Assembly (NCBI RefSeq): GCF_003369915.1
Contig: NC_046674.1
Coordinates: 1,302,001-1,366,000 of the forward strand
Direction of reading: 5' to 3'
Source of the DNA: Drosophila miranda
Taxonomy: Eukaryota; Arthropoda; Insecta; Diptera; Drosophilidae
Length of the DNA: 64,000 nt
Shown here: one piece after another, positions 42,298-55,952 of the stretch
Position numbering within the stretch: the stretch's first letter is position 1
Layout: each line of letters begins with the position of its first letter
The notes under the pieces: generated by a model
Databases searched by the model: none
What the model saw: only the letters and a program-made list of their open reading frames with translations
Told to the model about the DNA's origin: nothing
Made by a program: the position numbers and the translations under genes

Positions 42298-45200
42298 ATG
42301 CCCAAGATCTACGTAAAGAAGCCCTTGGCGGGCCTGGTCATACGGAATCGGGCCCACAAGAGCAGCAGTATCTTCACGGTAAGTGCGCCACTGATAGTGG
42401 AACCGACCTCCTTATCATCCCATATCGCCGTGAATCACTCACTAGACGGCTGCGTGCCTACGAAATGCGGTTTAGAATTAGCTTTAATTGTAATACGTCC
42501 GCTCTATCGAGCAATTTGGGGATCACTTGATGACAGACATGCGCGCTATTCTAATTGCTAGTTTTTTACTGCACGGAAATTCCATTTCGATGGCAAATCA
42601 GGCGATTCCGCTTATCACAAACAGGCGAACTGGGTGGGTGGGCCATTGGCGATAATATCACAAGGTTTTTCCCTTCATAGTGCCCTAAACTGGTGATTGC
42701 CTTGATGTTCTCAGTCCCAACACCCAATAAAAACATAAAAAACCTGTGCTAAGAACTGCTCGGCATTTCCCATTTCATTTCTCAGTTCCGTTCCCCGTGC
42801 GAGTAAGTGTGTCAGATTTCATAATCGACTCAACATCGATGACCTGCCACACACTCTTCACTCTCACCGACTGGAACCACTTGTGGTTGGTGGTCGATGG
42901 TCGGTGGGTCGTCGACTTTCGTTTTCGTTGAGAAGCTGAAGTTGTTCTGTTCTGTTCAGTTCTGTTCTGTTCTGGCGGGTTTCTGTTTTGATTCGAATCG
43001 AGTTTTGGGCGAGCGTTGAACTCTCGCTTTTCTCGGTGAACCAGTTTCATAGGTTCCATCATTAATGAAACTAGTCAAGGTCTTCCCGATTCCGTCTTAG
43101 AATCTGTCTTGGGAAAGTGGAATCAGCTTTGGCTTTCTCTGTCTGCCTTTTGGTGTTCCAATTTCTAGGGACCCCGCACCACTGCCTTCAGTGCGTGCGC
43201 GTGTAAATATTACATTAGTACTTGCCCACACCCTCCCTCAGCAGCACCACTCACCAACACATTGGACTGGTCGGGGTGTAATCATCCGACTCCGACTCCA
43301 CCTCCACCTCCGACTGCAGGCGTCGCCCGTCGCACATGGCATGACACATTCCTGACACCATGGCACCGGGCTCTGACTAAAAATGTTAATTAGCCGCAAT
43401 ACTGCTGGAAATCGAAGTCCGAGTCGCGGCAGCCTGCCTGTCGCGCCGCCAAGCCCGCAAAACTATGCAACAGATTTCGCCTGAGTGTGTGTATGGAAAG
43501 CTCGTGACGCCTGCGCCAAGCAGCTCTCTTTCCATTCCATTCTCTCTCTCTCTCTCTTTCCCTTTCGGGTGGGCTTAATTACGGGTCTCGAGTCGAGGGG
43601 AAATTATGTGGAATTGCTTTTCGTCCGACCTTGACTACGTGTTAATTACTGCACAGGGTACCTATTAGTGGTTACGGTTCGCCCAGGAGATTCCCTGTAA
43701 ATGAGCTTTAGTGCGGGGACAATGAACACTACGAAATGAATTCTTAGTTTTCCGAGAAGCCACCACAGAGTCAGGAAAATTTCCCTTTCGACAATATTCC
43801 CCATGGGGAGCTTTTGCCACTTGCTGCACGGCAGAAAGCTTCTTCATTCATAAAACGCAAAGCAATGGCGCCGAATCGTCCAGCTGCCAACAAGCAGAGA
43901 GGAAGACAGGAACAGAATGCGAAATGCGAAATGCCAAAAAGTCCCATCGATGCGAACGAAGCTCTCAAAAGATTTGAGTACTCTCTACACAAGATATCAG
44001 CGGCATTGCTGCAGACAACGCAGTGCATGAAAATGAGATAAATATGCCAAATGATAACTAGACTCATTTATCAGTTAACAACAAGCCTGAAAACTTAGTT
44101 GGTTCTTTTATACGTCTGTTGTTGATCAACACAGGAAAGCTTTGGTCAAGAAAAATGCAACAACAGAAACAATAGCAATTGCCATGGTTTTGGAAGTTTT
44201 GCGCACGCCAGAAAGCAGGTTTGTGGAGCAAATTCTGCGACGAAAGTGAAATAATCGAAGGCGCAAGGGTGTGTGTATGTATGTGTGTGTGTGTGTGTGT
44301 GTGTGCTACTCGTATTGGTGAGTGAAAGTAATGGCGAGTAGGGAAATTTCTATTGCTGTGATGAAATCAGGACCCCAGGAAATAGCCATACCCATTAATG
44401 GATATTCTGAAAATCAATCCGTATGGCATCCGGTGATGAGAATGCTGTATCGCCTTCGTTTAGTTTCCAGAATGTGAATAATTCAGAGGGGACAACCCGA
44501 AATGTGTACATGGAAAATGTGGCAAAGTACCGAAAAAGAGCTTTTGGCCTTTAAAGCTCGGTGTGTCGCGTGCAACGAACGGTACACAGCGGCGGTGGCA
44601 CAAAGAAAATGTTCGTTTGGCAAGGCCCAGGGGCAGCGAGTACAAATCAGACGCTTTTCCAGCTGAGTACGGCGCAGCATGTGGAAAAGCGAACACCACG
44701 CTCGGACTCGGAGTCGGAATCGGAATCGGAATCGCAATCTAAATCTAAATCCAAATCGTTGCGCATCTATCGTCGCGTAGCGTCATTGTGTACAAAAATA
44801 CCTACACGATTTTCCCATGTTTTTCTGCGTGCGTTTACATTTTCGCTTTCATTTCGTTTCGTGGCGATTTCCCTGGTTATCCGTTTAGCTTGCCCCTCGG
44901 TTCGCCAGCCTCTTCCATATAAACAATAGACCCCCCCCCCCCACCCCGGGCACCGTATGAAGCGATGGGACATCTATAGAGTGTTTTTTATTTTTTGTAT
45001 GTGTGTGTGTATGAGAGCAGAATTTACTGTTAGAAAGCAAACGCGTGGGGGAAAATTGACAAAAACTGAACTTGAAATGCTTCTCAATCCGTACTTGCAC
45101 GAACGCGTGCTTTCGCCTTCAGCTGTTTGTCCCGTTACGCAAAAACAGTCGCTGTACCAAAGATGTGGGGGGCGCTCGAACGGTTATATTTTCTGCCTTA

Positions 45201-45708
45201 TGCCTTATGCTAGGTTATGTCCATCAAAGTGGATTCAGATTGAGGGGAGAGAGCGCTGCCCAAAGAGATCTGAGGCGAGCGCATGGATGGCAAACAAAGA
45301 TCGGTAGTGTCCCCGGTAGTGTGTGGGGGAGCATGGGGCTCTTTGCGATCTACCCAACCCCCACCCTTTGACCAGTAGCCATCCTCGCATCCGTCTAATG
45401 TTCTGAGAATTTGGCATAATGCCCTGCTCCAACCATTCCGGGGGAGTCGTTAAATGTATTCATTGTTCTGCCTGGATTTTTATGGGCAATGAGCTCCGGC
45501 CCGGGGCTCTGGCTTTATGGCCACATCAAACTCCGCTTAGTCGCTGGCCCCCGATTGCAATCGTCCCAAAGGGGGCAGGCAGAAGCAGGATGGCAACCCA
45601 CCGTCGTTCCATCACATGGCGGCACCTTGGACGTTTGTTTGTCTGATTTTCTTAACCAAATTTACCCAACATTGGCCAAAGTTCAATAAACCCTCACCGC
45701 ACCGCAGG

Positions 45709-45745
<37 letters not shown>

Positions 45746-48700
45746 CGAGAGCGAAAGAACAAATATGGCACGACACTTTTCCCCCACATAGGGAAAGCAA
45801 GGAAAAACCTTGCCACGCATACAGTAGATTTTCGCTGACAGGATTGACTCGGAGTCGGAGCCTGAGTCTGAGATGCCAGGGCCAAACATTTGCTCAACCG
45901 GCGCCGTTAATGCCAATCAATTACGGGGAGCAGTCCTTCTCGCAGTCCACACGAGCGCTCCCAAGAGCGGAGACATCGGAGGACAGACCTTCCCAGTCCT
46001 AGTCGCATGAAAAGCCGTTAGATAACACACTGCCGTCCATAAATTATGGCCCATCCACTGCTTTGTTTGCTGTTCTGCTCCCTTGCTCCCCTGCTCCCAT
46101 GCTGGTTGATCCCCCTACAGAATGAAGCCTTTGTTGGGGAGTGTGGGCCTTTGTTTTGGCATATGCCGCAGTCTAACCTTACCGCAAATCCTCTTCCAGA
46201 CAAGAGCCTCAGCAATGAAGTATGTACTGGCTATGGAGGATTTTGCAGAGCTACAATTATCAATCGAAAATGTATATGGCACACAGAAAGTGACGTCTGA
46301 CTGGGAGACTTTTTCGTTCTTTTACTGCAAATTCTTTTTTCCAAAAGTTGTTTTGTGGTTTTATGCGACGGAAACATTACATTTCCAAAGTTGTGTACTT
46401 GGTTTTTTTTTTTTTTTTGGCCAGATTCCAGTCCCATATCCGTCGTCTTCTTTATGCAAATTAACTGCACGACTGCCTTCAGTGCAGCAGAGTCCTGTGC
46501 CTGGGCCGTGTCTGCGCTGTCAACACAGTTTGTGCAGAACTTTAAGAATCATAAATCTATTAAAATTGGTTTGTGTTCCATTCCGATTTACGTGTTTGTC
46601 AGTCTGTCAGCCTGTCAGACTGTCAGGTTTTCGTGCTCGTCGGTTTCTGGTGGTGCGACATGCAAGGTCCCTGAGCCCTGAGCCGCCGGTTTTTCGGTGC
46701 AGTGCTACGGAGCATTATCAATCACGTCAATGAGAGACAACTGTAGCAGACCTTCCACTTTCCACCTTGCCCTTGGCCGTGTCCTGATGAAAATCACTTT
46801 GATTTGACAGTCTGCAATGGAATTTTTCTATTAGCCGATAGCCCGAATCGAAAGAAAAATAGGGACATACCCCCCCAAAAGCAAAGCGCTATGGGATCTC
46901 TACTAGAAAAAGATTTGAAAAATGATATGCATCCAGAAATAAGTAGAGGATACGAATAACATAGAGCGGGGAGCGGTGGCCATTCATGCACACGACATGT
47001 ACATGTGTATGTTGTTTTTCCATCATTCGCTTGTGCGTCTCGAGTCGAGCATCAGTCATAAGGAGAGCAGTTGAGAGCAAGGACATGCCCGCCGCTGGCA
47101 TAGAGCAATGGTCAAGTTTTTCTCTAGTTATTCGCTCGAAGACGGACGTGGCCCATCCCATCCCATCCCATCCACGCGCGCTATTAAGTCTGCCGCATGG
47201 CAGGAGACATTGCCAATTGACACTTTCTGTCCACCATGTTGTTGACAAACTATTTTTAATATTAAAAGGCGGCAGGCTGCGCTGACAGCAGTACCAGAAG
47301 CGAGCGGGGGATAATGTGGGGGGGGTGCCACATTGTGTATACGTAATATATATGTATGTACATAATGCGTATCCCGTAGACGCTGCACGCGCTGCAGTTC
47401 GGCACAGAGACCCAGCAGCTGTTGCTGTTGCTGTTGCTGTTGCTCTTGCATTGCACCCATCTGACCTTGGTTACCCCATTAGCTCTCTGCGGCCCGCAGG
47501 CGGCACAGGCGTACATGTCTTTTTTTTCGTATGCAAGCTGACATTTGGCATCCAGTTCCAGTGGCACAAAAACTGTTGATCGATACTCTTCCACAACAGC
47601 ACAGAGATGGATGATGGGCGTTCATGGTTTCGGCTTCACATTGGCACTGCCTTTGGCCTTAGCTTTGATCCTGCATCAGAGGATTCCGGCTCACTGTCTG
47701 CTTGAGGCTCGTGGGTGGCCGGGTTTGGCGCCAATTTGTGGGGGTTTTTAATTAAAATGCGACAGTGTTGGACTCCAGCTCCATCTTCTTCACGCCCCTG
47801 GCGCGATGAAATTCGGCTCCTGCCAGGCGACAGGAGTCGGGGGACAGGAGATAGGAGACAGGTGGTGTGGGCGGAGAGTCATACTCTATTTCCAGCTTGT
47901 ATTGGTATCAGTATCTCTGTGTGTGTGTGTGTCCTTCGTTCGTTGGGCTTTGGCCTACTTTTGAATGCAAAAAAAACCACAACAATGAAGAAGTTGCCTG
48001 CTATTGGCCATTACGTCTGCTGTTCTTGGGCTTATTGCAAAAATTTGAGTGCACGAAAAGGGATGGAAACTTCTTTGCTATCCCAGTGCAGGCTACACTT
48101 TTGGGGCTGGCCAAATCGAGTGGAAAAATTAAGCCGCCAACTTGACCTTGCCACCCCTTTTATTTTTATAATTTTGCGTGCTAAATGCGCCACACGTGGA
48201 CAGCCGCAGGCCAGGGACCACAGCCGCAGCAGCAGCCACAGGCAGGACCTAGGCCTAAACGAAAAGACCGAAAAGATTAATTAGAGGAAAAGAATTTGAA
48301 TACACTGAAAGAAATACTAGTACATACTAGATAAATTCTTCGAAACGCTGACTAAATTTCCCATAATCGAACGGACACATTAAGCACTCCCCCACACCAC
48401 TCGAACCACTTTTCTACCCATCATATTCTTGATTTAGGAACATTTTTCCAACCGTATGAAATGTGTGCGTTTTGCGTGTAGTACGTAATACCCCGTTCTG
48501 CTCGCCATTAGCTCAGATCCCATTTTGGGCGGGTTTTCAACTTGGTTTTGGCCACCGCCCACATCTTTTGCCCCTCCTCTTGTAGTTCATTCCTGTTTTT
48601 TTTTTTTGTTGTTTCTGTTTTTCTTTGTGACATTAATGAAAGGAAAACATGGAAATGTTTTCCAGGATGTCTCTTGCCTAATCATTACGCCATCGTCGCC

Positions 48701-51700
48701 CATGTAGTTGTTGCTCGGCGGCATGCCCCAAAAAGGATGTGTCTGTCGGGCAGTCGTTAAGGAGGGGGGAGGGGAGGGTGACCGGGGACTGCCATCATCC
48801 ATCTGCCGCCTGTCAAGGTCACTCCCAGAGCAGGCTTTTGATGTGGCCAGTGGCCACAGGCCCCACAGGCCCCACAGGCGAATGTCAGGCCAAGTTTTCA
48901 AGTTTTTCTTTCAAATTGGATTTGAGGACCCACAGAAGAGGATGAGCAAGGACTGCTTTCAACAATATCCGCCTGCTGATTGACTTCGCTGATGGGGGGA
49001 CCCGAGCTCTGGCAGGATGCGCTTTCGGTCCCGGATGATTATGTAGATGCCGCAAGGCAGTAGGGGGGGAAAGTAGGGGAAATCCCTACTTTTATTTGGC
49101 CTGCACTTGACTTGAGTGCGCTTCTCGTTGGACAGCTGGCTGGGGCCGGAGATTTATGCAAATTTCCGAATGTATTGACCCTTTCGCAAGCAGCGGTTCC
49201 ACTTTGAAAAGTACTCCCATCCGAAACGGGGCAACAGCTGTTTTGCGGCTGGCTGATTCGTGCTGGCTCGCTGCTGTCAAAAGTGCTGCCGAGCAGCTGC
49301 TCTGGCTGCCACGTTTAGTGAGTACATTAATCTAATTGCAACAGCAATACGACAACAATCGTTTCAATGTTGACTTTCCCGCAAAACTGCCGCACAATAG
49401 CGCGGCTCTGCGCTCCAACTTTCATCGGCATCATCATCGTTCGGGAGCTTTGTCTATTTGTAGATTTACTTTGGAGCAGTAACTTTTGGTCCCCCTGCAC
49501 CCCTTGAGCGGAAGGTTATATTAATGGGATACTCGCAGACCTTCTGTAGGTCTAAAGCCGAACAGATCTAGCTTATATGCTGGTTGGGAGGGATAGAGCG
49601 CAGTGCAGTTGGTATTTAATTTCCAAAAACCCGCAGAAGGGTATATTTGTAGGCGGAACTGTGCTTGTTGCTTGTCTTCTCTACAATGCTCTCTAATATT
49701 CAAACAAGGTGGATGCTTCGTCGCCTCCTCTCACGCTCGCTCTCAGTGTGTCACTCGCACAAGTGAAATCTTGAGAGCACAGAGAGTGACTCTATGACTG
49801 GCTCACCTGTTCCGTTCTAGCTCTGTCTGTCCGCTCACCGCTCTCTGGCTTTCGCTCTCTCTCTCTCTTCTAAGCGCACAGTTGGTCGACATTTAATTGC
49901 ACTGTTACCGTTGTTCTCAGCTCCCAGTGGGTCGGTGATCGTGTCAGTGCGGCGCGAGCATTGAAACCCAGCAGACAGAAAGAGTGGGGGAATGGAAATG
50001 CCTTTTTCGCTGTCTTCGGGAGCACACTGAGAGAAACCCGTAGAATTGGGCCTATCCAATTAAAGTCAGAGGAGTCCGATTTGTATTTGTTTGTATATTA
50101 TTCAAATGTTTGTCAAAATTCAAAGCGATTATTTTCCGAAAATTCATCAACAAAATTCCGAACTTTTTCCGTCGCTCTGCATCCACCGAAAACCAACGCC
50201 AAAAAGTTTCTCCGAGTGCAGTTATCCAGGGTTATACGAGGCGTGCGTGTATGTATGTGTGCGTGTATATTTAGGCCACGCGTCCCGACAGCAGCAACAA
50301 ACAAACAAACAAACAAAGAGACATCTTTTCTGGCATAAAAATCACAGCTCCACCGATCCTCCAACGATTTCCCTTTAAATCAATCTTAATTTTGAATTAT
50401 TTCTTTATTTGATTTGCTTTGTTTGCTTGTTGCTGCTTCTGATGCTGCTGCTGCTGCTTTTTCTCTCGATCCAAGGCCCCCCACATCCATGCTTGCTGTC
50501 CCAATTCGCGCCCAAGTGCTAAAAAGTCAGCATTGTTCAGCATTTAGTCCGAGCTTTTTAGCGCCATTTGGTCAGTCATGGATGGGGCAGAGTCGGAGAC
50601 CGGACACCACCCACAATGGAAATTCGAGAGACATGGGGGTGCTGTCTCAGAGCTGAACAAAAGTCGCTCCACAAATAAGTAAACCTTAAAATGGTGGTGG
50701 GGGGAACTTTAATTACAGCGAGAAAAGTGCGTGAAACTCGATAAAGCTTCAGACTACATCCGATCCCAAGAAAATGTTGTAGAAATATTCTCATCTAAGC
50801 CAAACAAATGATAAGATAAGAGAAAAGAAAAGAAAAGAAGAGCAGAGCAGACGAGCGAAGACGAAGAGGAAGAGGCAGCCCCGTTGAGAGCAAGGTGACG
50901 CAAGAGAAGAGCTGGAAGTAACTGTTCCAAGGATTCAGCGACAGCAGCTGTGATCCCCGACTACCCTCTCCTCCCCCACCCCTGCACATGTAGAGCCCAT
51001 GGCAATGGAATTTAGTGTGACCAGGACAATACCGAGTGAAAATACCAGACCAAAGCCGCGGCCCACTGGCCACTGAGAGGAAGGAGACAATGCGTAACGG
51101 GCAATGTTATGCCCAGCGGCAGAAAAAGGAAAAGGAGGAGGACCAGGACCAAAACCAGAAACAGAACCAGAACCAGGACCAGAACCAGGCGGAGCAGGAG
51201 CATGCGGACCCGGATGAAGAGTCCGAGACAGAGCAGGAGTCGGATACGGAGACGGAATTGCAGCCGCAGGCCAAGCAAGTCAGCTCCGTTCCCCTGGCAA
51301 GCGGGCGACTGATCGGCACGCATATCAGGACCGAACCAGACCCAGAGTCGGGCGAACAGACGGACACCCAGAGCACGGATAGCAACAGCTCCACGCCGAC
51401 AACGGCAGATGTGGCAGACGAGGAAGATGTGGAGACCGTCAGCTCCCTACCGCTGTCGCCGCCCACCTGCGTACGAAGCGGCGTCGGGCAGCTGGTCAAG
51501 GGCAATTCTCCGCTCAAGAGGCTGCATGCGGACAACCGTTCGGCCTCCATTGCCACCACCACCACCACCAGCACGAGCATCAGCACGACACCGAGCAGCG
51601 GTATCAATCAGCCGGACCTGGACAACGTGCCCACGGTAAGCGGGAGCAGCCCTCGACGGCAACAGGTCCATCATGGCCACGTCGACACCTCTAATGCCGC

Positions 51701-54375
51701 CTCTCTCCTGCAGTCATCGCGGTATGCGGCCCATCCGAGCAACTTTGTCGAGACCGCAATCACCTCATCGTCGCTGGGCACCTCCTCAAGGACGGGCGGT
51801 GGTGGTGCACCGGGCAGCACGCATCGGCGCACCCACTCGGCCGCCTCTTACATCTCGATGTGGTCGCTGGCTCCAGGCGCAGATCCGCCACTACAGCGAC
51901 GCAAGCGGAATCGATTCTCTCGATGGCTACGCTACGCGTGCAACATATGCTGCTGCAAGGTTGGTTTTTCTCTGTGTCCGAGTTCTTTTAGGGATTCCTT
52001 CTCCATTCTTCATCGTAGCCATCCGATCCCCTGGGGCGGCGGGAGCAACGTTCGATCGCCAGGGATCGGATGTTGGATGGAATTTTCCTTCATTGAATTT
52101 GGCTCGCGGCTTTTTTTTTATTATTATTTTATTTATTGATGAGCGACACAACAAATCGGTTAGAGACCAGAGACCCTGTGAAGCCAGAAGGTCTCTGGTC
52201 GGCCGCACGTGGGGAGGGGGCCTGCCTAACAAACGAAAACAATTTCGAATTTAGTACAATTTATTTTCAGTCACTCGCATGGCAGCCGCCAATTGATGGG
52301 TGGCAGTGTGACCGGCAGTGCCCGTTGTGACGGTTGCTCGTGCTGACGTGTTGATGACGCAGCTTCCATTTACCATTCACCATCTCCCTTCTCCAATGAC
52401 TCCTTGGCAATCTAAAAATGGCTAACTCATCTTCCATCTTCTCTCCGTAGAGTTCCGGAATAGGCGAGCCGAGTGTTCATCATGCGCTGGTTGTGATATT
52501 TCTAGAGTTCTTTGCGTGGGGACTCCTAACGATGCCCATAATATCGGTAAGCAGAGAGGAAGTGTTTTAGCTTCTATGTGACCACTCGTTGACCTTTTTC
52601 TCGCATCTTTCTCGCAGAAACTGAACAAGACATTCCCGGATCATACGTTCCTCATGAACGGCCTGGTCATGGGCATCAAGGGGATCCTGTCGTTCCTGGC
52701 GGCGCCGCTGATCGGCGCTCTTTCGGACATTTGGGGTCGAAAGTTTTTCCTATTAGTGACAGTATTCTTCACCTGCCTACCCATACCGGTGATGTCCTTC
52801 AACACCTCGTGGTTCTTTGCCATGATCTCAATAAGTGGCGCCTTTGCCGTCACCTTCTCGGTGGTGTTTGCCTACGTGGCCGATGTGACCACGCCGGAGG
52901 AACGTTCCAAGGCTTATGGCCTTGCCTCAGCCACCTTTGCTGCTAGTCTGGTCATCTCGCCGGCGTTGGGCAATGCCCTGATGGACGCGTATGGCGAAAC
53001 GCTTGTTATTGCTCTATCCACAGCCATAGCGCTGCTGGATGTGTTCTTTATTCTGGTGGCAGTGCCGGAAAGCCTCTCGGAGAAGGTGCGACCCTCCTCT
53101 TGGGGTGCGCCCATTAGCTGGGAGCAGGCGGATCCATTTCAGGTGAGCAGAAGAACCAGGACAACCAGGAGAACCACGAGAGTGCCAGAAATTAATATGC
53201 TTTCTTTCATTTCTGACGACTCAGGCCTTGCGAAAGGTCGGCACGGACAAGACCGTTTTGATGCTGTGCCTCACTGTGCTGCTCTCCTATCTACCAGAGG
53301 CTGGGGAGTATTCCTGCATGTTTGTCTACCTGAAGCTAAAGATGGGCTTCAACTATACGGAGGTGTCCATCTTCATAGCCATCGTTGGCATCCTGAGCAT
53401 CACAGTGCAAGTGACCCTGGGATCCTTTATGAAGTACGTATTCTAATCACACAGAAGATTGAATCTCTCTGAATCCTGATCGTCATCTTTTTCTGTCCTT
53501 CAGAGTGTTTGGTGCCAAGCGAACGATCATTGTGGGACTGGCCTTGGAAATCGTACAGCTGCTGTGGTACGGCTTGGGCAGTCAGAAGTGGTGAGTGGTC
53601 AGGAGAGCCAGGAGCCAAATGCTGATGTGGGGCATTGTGTGAATGTATCCATTATTATTTTCGCAGGATGATGTGGTCGGCAGGCGTTGTGGCTGCCTTG
53701 GCCTCCATCACCTATCCCGCCATCAGTGCATTCGTATCGCTGTATGCGTCCCCCGAGAGTCAGGGTGAGTTTGGTTTCCTCTTTCGATGATTCGTATATG
53801 ACACTTATCCTTGATCCCCTATCCACCATTTAGGTGCTGTTCAGGGTATGATCACGGGCATGAGGGGCCTGTGCAATGGCTTGGGACCAGCTGTGTTTGG
53901 CGTTTTCTTCTATCTGTTCAATGTAAATCTGAACGAAGAACGCGACAATCTACATATGGCCAGTGGCAGTCGCGAGACGAATGTGGAAAAGATATCGCAT
54001 CATGTGCCAGGACCGCCATTTTTGTTTGGCGCCCTGTGCGTCGTCTGTGCTATAATCGTGGCATCGTTCATTCCAGAGGGCCAGAATGCCCAATTGGAGA
54101 AGAAACGTAAGGAGAGCTCAAAATCCACAAGAGTCGCAGCAAGTTAGATAGTCCATGAGCCAGAGCAGCAAGACTTGCGCCGGAATAATATCGATTCAAT
54201 AATAAATTTGCCTGTCGTTGTGGAACGGGACACCGTACTGATTAGAGTTTTGGCCTAAATATTTTTTCTTTTCGCAGGTGCCTCGCTCGATGTACAGTAC
54301 GAGATCGAATCTGGCCACAAGGCTCCCAGCTCCCTGGCGCCGCTTATACGCTCCGATTCGCTGGCGCAGCTGTAG
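42298..54375 (+). CDS. MFSD14/HIAT1-type major facilitator transporter
   Basis: A 12-TM transporter of the HIAT1 (MFSD14A/B) family, related to bacterial TetA; probably intracellular, substrate unknown. The common exons are 52451-52546, 52618-53142, 53225-53433, 53504-53590, 53667-53764 and 53834 onward. The short form uses a first exon at 42298-42378 (MPKIYVKKPLAG...), whose phase fits the acceptor at 52450. Signature pieces are HALVVIFLEFFAWGLLTMP, the MFS motif A GALSDIWGRK, SWGAPISWEQADPF and GMITGMRGLCNGLGPA. The C terminus is alternative. Reading on in exon 8 ends at 54147 (469 residues). Splicing C|GTAAGG at 54106/54107 to the acceptor at 54277 ends in ...SLAPLIRSDSLAQL at 54375 (488 residues). 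I believe the fly orthologue is CG11537, but that is from memory. The first intron is about 10 kb in the short form. Confidence 0.88.
42379..49940 (+). other. Long first intron of the MFSD14-type gene
   Basis: No internal coding exon is supported in this 7.6 kb. It has (GT)n at about 44273-44306, a CGGAATC run at 44712-44735, a C-run at 44931-44942, a (GA)n tract with GAGC extension at 45713-45752, a T-run at 46408-46419 and GTTGCT repeats at 47420-47445. Introns of this size in flies often hold enhancers, but none can be identified by eye. Confidence 0.55.
45713..45752. repeat. (GA)n tract
   Basis: AGAGAGAGAG run followed by GAGCGAGAGC units, inside the long intron. It could bind GAGA factor; otherwise simple sequence. 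Confidence 0.8.
49944..49978 (+). promoter_or_regulatory. Putative initiator/DPE promoter of the long MFSD14 form
   Basis: TCAGTG at 49944-49949 puts +1 at the A, 49946. AGACAG starts at 49973, exactly +28, and its first five bases match the downstream promoter element RGWYV. A CTCTCTCTCTCTC (GAGA-factor) tract lies about 80 bp upstream (49854-49868). The leader would run through to the coding exon at 51090, possibly with an intron ending at the good acceptor CACATGTAG at 50993. Confidence 0.55.
51090..51959 (+). CDS. Alternative N-terminal exons of the MFSD14-type transporter
   Basis: Exons 51090-51635 and 51714-51959 are both in phase 0 and join the common exon at 52451, giving a 725-residue form with about 264 extra N-terminal residues. 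The extension is disordered: Gln/Asp/Glu-rich at first (QDQNQKQNQNQDQNQ, EQESDTETELQ), then Ser/Thr-rich, then a basic and Cys-rich end (RRKRNRFSRWLRYACNICCCK) just before the first membrane segment. That end could be a palmitoylated juxtamembrane patch. The ATG at 51090 is the first in frame after a stop at about 51018 when read without an additional upstream exon. Confidence 0.72.
51960..52450 (+). other. Intron before the first common MFSD14 exon
   Basis: A 491-bp intron from AAG|GTTGGT to CTCCGTAG. It contains the T-rich stretch at 52110-52140 and no exon. Confidence 0.7.
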
Positions 54376-55952
54376 TAGTCCTATCCACACACACAGCCCA
54401 CACCCACAGCAACACACACAACCGCAACAACCGCAGCTGGTGTCTAAAACATACGTATAAGCAGAGATATTTAAGAATTAACTTTAACCGATTTTGTAAT
54501 TGTAACGAATGCTGTAACTAGTTTGGCTTTAGTTAGTCCCACAATCCCACAATCCATGGCTAAGTTTTCTAGAGAGAGAGTCTCTGCGTCGATGCCCATG
54601 CTGCTGATCATGCTGCTGCTATTGCCTTGCCGCCTGGTACTCCATTCAGGTCTTCGGTTAGTTTTCACCTTAGCCGATACTCCATCAGTATCAGTAAAGT
54701 TACACTTGCACCCAGCACTCAGCACCCATCACCCCCGCTTTCAGGATTTAGTTCAGTTTTTCGTTTGTTTTGTGGCTCAATGCTGGGGTTCCCCTTTCGG
54801 CTGGGGACTAAATTACACACATCACACAGCAGATGAACAAAAACTGCCAAAATAATAAACAAATTAATTGTAAATTCGTAAAACCTTCTGCTAAATGCGA
54901 AAATTCAACACTACCATTCAGCAAATGCCTAAACGAAATACCCAAATAGCCCTAGTACCATTTTTAGTTGTAACAAAAACAAACACAATTAGAAAGAGGT
55001 AAAATCCAAATAAACTGAATACTAAGCTTTACTTTGCAAATTGTAGTGATCTAAAAAGTGTAAACTCAAAACAAAACCGAGTTCCAGCAGTCGCAAATGG
55101 AATAATATTGTACTAGTATACATATATATAAATATGCATACACGCATACATACAATATAGGAACTGAGCACCGGGGTATCTTGATGTCGAGACACGTGTG
55201 CCTCGACAGAACAAAACAAAACAAAAAATGAGATAAATGTATAGAGGAGGGCACTGGACATAAATGATAATATTAGCGTGCGAAAACACTGTAGTTTTTT
55301 TTTATTTTGATAAAGCCAGTATGAAAAATAAATGTTGCAATGATGCTTGAGGCATACGGATAGTCAGTCCCCAAACCACTCCAAACCACTCCAAACCAAT
55401 CCAATCCAATCCAATCTAAACCAAAACAAACCAAACCAATCCCAAGTGTGGAATGTGCGTGTGTATGTACAGTACTTTAGAAAATCAAATATATATATTT
55501 TTCAAAGTGTGCTGCAGGAACAGTGTAAGGTCCTCCTCCACCCCACCCCATCCATGCGGCACGTAGAATGCTGCTCTGAATGCTGCTAATGAGCAAGGAC
55601 GGGTAGGACGACAGTATGTATGTAGAGAACGATATCCACATTTTGATTGTAAATTATTTAACATGTAATTTAGTGTTTTAAACGAAACCAAAATAAAAGA
55701 AACTGTTTGATGAAGCGCTTACACCATTTGAATACATCTTATCCCCACAACAGATGCTTTTGTGACTGTTCACTGTAGATCAACTGTGGCTTTGATCTAC
55801 CTGTTATTTTGATTATTGAGTTGTTTTTACACACAAGCACACGTTAATTAATGTTCCGCTCGACACACAACGAGCATACACACCTACACATTAGTCTTCA
55901 AAAGCAGACATCTACACAGAACCCAAATTTAGGCTGCATTTTCTGTTGAACG
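54376..55952 (+). terminator. 3' region of the MFSD14-type gene and spacer to prominin-like
   Basis: Polyadenylation-type signals on the plus strand occur near 54855, 55009, 55327 and 55691. A CCAAACCACT/CCAATCCAAT run lies at 55370-55440. A likely transcript end is about 55,030 or 55,710. The prominin-like promoter must lie within about 55,700-55,950; no TATA or motif 1 was seen. Confidence 0.45.

Noticed and set aside
43814-44041. A 75-codon plus-strand frame in the long MFSD14 intron
   Set aside because: Basic, unstructured sequence with no splice sites in a phase that joins the gene and no homology that I recognise.
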